Shown: in pieces, positions 62,539 through 64,000 of the stretch
Layout: each line of letters starts with the position of its first letter
How positions within the stretch are numbered: position 1 is the stretch's first letter
Assembly (NCBI RefSeq): GCF_014489075.1
Contig: NZ_JACTGR010000001.1
Coordinates: 1,240,001 to 1,304,000 of the forward strand
Reading direction: 5' to 3'
Source: Sphingomonas sp. JC676
GTDB lineage: Bacteria > Pseudomonadota > Alphaproteobacteria > Sphingomonadales > Sphingomonadaceae
Length of the DNA stretch: 64,000 nt
Made by a program: the position numbers and the translations under genes
The notes under the pieces: model-generated
Told to the model about the DNA's origin: nothing
The model's database searches: none
Seen by the model: the letters and a program-made list of their open reading frames with translations, nothing else

Positions 62539-63552
62539 ATGGCCAGTGCTCCCGCCTTTGCACCGCAAGCTCTGGTGGATCGCCACGGTCGCGCGATCCG
62601 CTATTTGCGCATCTCGGTGACGGACCGGTGCGATCTCCGGTGCCGCTATTGCATGTCCGAAAAGATGACGTTCCTGCCGAAGGACGCAGTGCTCAGCCTT
62701 GAGGAGATCGCATTGATCGCCGAGCGCTTCATCGCGCGCGGGGTGCGGAAGATCCGGCTGACCGGCGGCGAGCCGCTGGTCCGGCGCGACATGCTGGATC
62801 TCGCCCGGCGCCTCGGCCGCCATATCGGCACCGCGCTCGACGAGCTCACACTCACTACCAATGGCACCCGCCTGGCCGAGCATGCCGAAGCCTTGTTCGA
62901 TGCCGGCGTCCGCCGGGTCAATGTCAGCCTAGACAGCCGCGACCCCGAGACCTTCCGCTACATCACCCGTCATGGCGAGGTGGCGAAGGTGCTGGACGGC
63001 ATCGCCGCCGCCCGGGCCGCAGGCATTGCGGTCAAGATCAACATGGTCGCGCTGAAGGGGCTCAATGATCGCGAATTCGCGCCGATGCTCGCCTGGGCGA
63101 TCGCCGAAGGCATGGATCTCTCGCTGATCGAGACAATGCCGCTCGGCACGATCGATGAAGACCGTGCAGATCGTTTCCTGCCGCTCACGCAGGTGATGGA
63201 CGCCTTGCGCAGGGAATTCGATCTGCTGCACGATACCCATGACAGCGGCGGCCCTGCGCGCTACTGGCGCGTCGCCGGCACCGGCACGCGGCTCGGCCTG
63301 ATCTCGCCTCTCACCGGCAATTTCTGCGCGACGTGCAATCGCGTCCGCCTCTCCACTGACGGCCGCCTCCACATGTGCCTGGGCCATGAGCAGTCGGTCG
63401 ATCTCAAGGCGGCGATCCGCACCGGCGGCCTTACCCTGGTCGATCTGCGCATCGACCAGGCGCTGGACGAGAAGCCCGCGGCGCATGATTTCCACATCGT
63501 CCGCGGCGCCGCGCCTGCCGTCTCTCGCCACATGAGTGTCACCGGCGGATGA
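62539..63552 (+). CDS. moaA: GTP 3',8-cyclase MoaA
   Basis: 337 residues, radical-SAM enzyme that starts molybdenum cofactor synthesis from GTP. The N-terminal cluster motif is TDRCDLRCRYCMSEKM (C-x3-C-x2-C), followed by RKIRLTGGEPLVRRDM. The C-terminal second [4Fe-4S] cluster is at GNFCATCNRVRLSTDGRLHM with a further Cys. With moaC (31023) and moeA (33282) it shows a cofactor pathway spread over the window. Its stop overlaps the nadK start by 4 bases. Confidence 0.95.
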   Translation: MASAPAFAPQALVDRHGRAIRYLRISVTDRCDLRCRYCMSEKMTFLPKDAVLSLEEIALIAERFIARGVRKIRLTGGEPLVRRDMLDLARRLGRHIGTALDELTLTTNGTRLAEHAEALFDAGVRRVNVSLDSRDPETFRYITRHGEVAKVLDGIAAARAAGIAVKINMVALKGLNDREFAPMLAWAIAEGMDLSLIETMPLGTIDEDRADRFLPLTQVMDALRREFDLLHDTHDSGGPARYWRVAGTGTRLGLISPLTGNFCATCNRVRLSTDGRLHMCLGHEQSVDLKAAIRTGGLTLVDLRIDQALDEKPAAHDFHIVRGAAPAVSRHMSVTGG

Positions 63553-64000
63553 CGATTCCCCGCGCGCTGCTCGCATCGCCCACTGCTCCGGCCCAGATCG
63601 CGGTCGAGGAGCTGCGTCAGGCTTATGACTGGGTGCCGCTCGACCAGGCCGAGCAGGTCGTTGCACTCGGCGGTGACGGCTTCATGCTCCAGACGCTCCA
63701 TGCAATGCTCGAGCGCCGTCGCATCGTTCCCGTGTTCGGCATGAACCTGGGCACGATCGGCTTCCTGATGAACGACTGGGCGCTCGAGGGGCTCGAACAG
63801 CGTCTCGCCCGCGCCAAGCCTTTCCGGGTTGCGCCACTAAGCATGACCGCCACCACGGTGGACGGCGAGCAGTGCGTGCTCCCCGCGATCAACGAAGTCT
63901 CGCTGCTGCGCGAGACCCGCCAGACCGCGAAGCTCGAAGTGACCGTAAACGACCGGGTCGTGCTGCCCGAACTGGTATGCGACGGCATCCTCGTCGCCAC
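63549..64000 (+). CDS. nadK: NAD kinase, N-terminal part (runs off the right edge)
   Basis: The first 150 residues are visible. VVALGGDGFMLQTLHAMLER contains the GGDG ATP/NAD-binding motif and VFGMNLGTIGFLMNDWALEG the second conserved loop; AINEVSLLRETRQTAKLEV with VCDGILVA continues toward the NAD-binding region. It makes NADP from NAD in the cytoplasm. The ATG at 63549 overlaps the moaA stop (ATGA). The gene continues beyond the window. Confidence 0.93.
   Translation, partial: MTIPRALLASPTAPAQIAVEELRQAYDWVPLDQAEQVVALGGDGFMLQTLHAMLERRRIVPVFGMNLGTIGFLMNDWALEGLEQRLARAKPFRVAPLSMTATTVDGEQCVLPAINEVSLLRETRQTAKLEVTVNDRVVLPELVCDGILVA

Overview
The window is GC-rich chromosomal DNA of an alphaproteobacterium, most likely a sphingomonad (Sphingomonas or a close relative). 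This rests on protein flavour, on alphaproteobacterial families (DUF1465, DksA with a C-T-T-A site, DUF2336, DUF1761), on a GTTC-N7-GTTC SOS box in front of lexA, on a PEP-CTERM-like surface protein ending in a PAPP-type sorting tail, and on the gene order tpiA/ppiD-trpE-trpG-trpD-trpC-moaC-moeA-lexA/comEC-gltX-gltA, which I recall as typical of the group. I saw no rRNA, tRNA, CRISPR array, prophage or insertion sequence. Coding density is high, and several gene pairs overlap by 1-4 nt (translational coupling) or converge with 3' overlaps of about 20-30 nt.

Layout. 1-6 kb: the end of a UxaA-type altronate dehydratase, then gamma-carbonic anhydrase, a hotdog thioesterase, nitronate monooxygenase, DUF1465, two small DUF465 proteins, a PilZ protein and DksA. 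6-15 kb: a Ser/Gly-rich surface protein with a PEP-CTERM-like tail, a host-attachment-family protein, serS, a palindromic intergenic repeat, surE, a LysM/M23 lipoprotein, rimO, and a LysR regulator divergent from a secreted protein with a candidate operator between them. 15-22 kb: a class C beta-lactamase-like serine hydrolase, a secreted M14-like protein, an M17 aminopeptidase, DUF2252, an MFS exporter and tpiA. 22-36 kb: ppiD and the tryptophan genes, broken up by a second copy of the repeat, a secreted protein and a CPA1 antiporter. They are followed by moaC, a glutathione transferase, a PilZ protein, moeA and a self-regulated lexA.

35-43 kb: a subclass B3-like metallo-beta-lactamase directly downstream of a frameshifted comEC, then gltX, gltA with a strong terminator, and a cluster of small genes that includes a winged-helix regulator and a LuxR-type regulator with a C-terminal membrane anchor. 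43-48 kb: two small envelope proteins and a three-gene operon encoding a nucleotidyltransferase-like membrane protein, a DUF2336 protein and a sensor-kinase homologue whose phospho-acceptor histidine is replaced by arginine. 48-64 kb: a NamZ-type muramidase, a truncated and frameshifted TonB-like gene, tyrS, another PilZ protein, recG divergent from sdhE-mfd, a 3-methyladenine glycosylase, a degenerate-GGDEF/intact-EAL protein, moaA, and nadK running off the end.

Functional themes are DNA repair and SOS (lexA, recG, mfd, Mpg), molybdenum cofactor synthesis (moaC, moeA, moaA), tryptophan synthesis, c-di-GMP signalling (three PilZ proteins and one EAL protein) and envelope maintenance. The least explained features are the histidine-less kinase operon, the tail-anchored LuxR cluster, the Ser-rich PEP-CTERM-like protein, and the roughly 150-bp intergenic repeat present twice.
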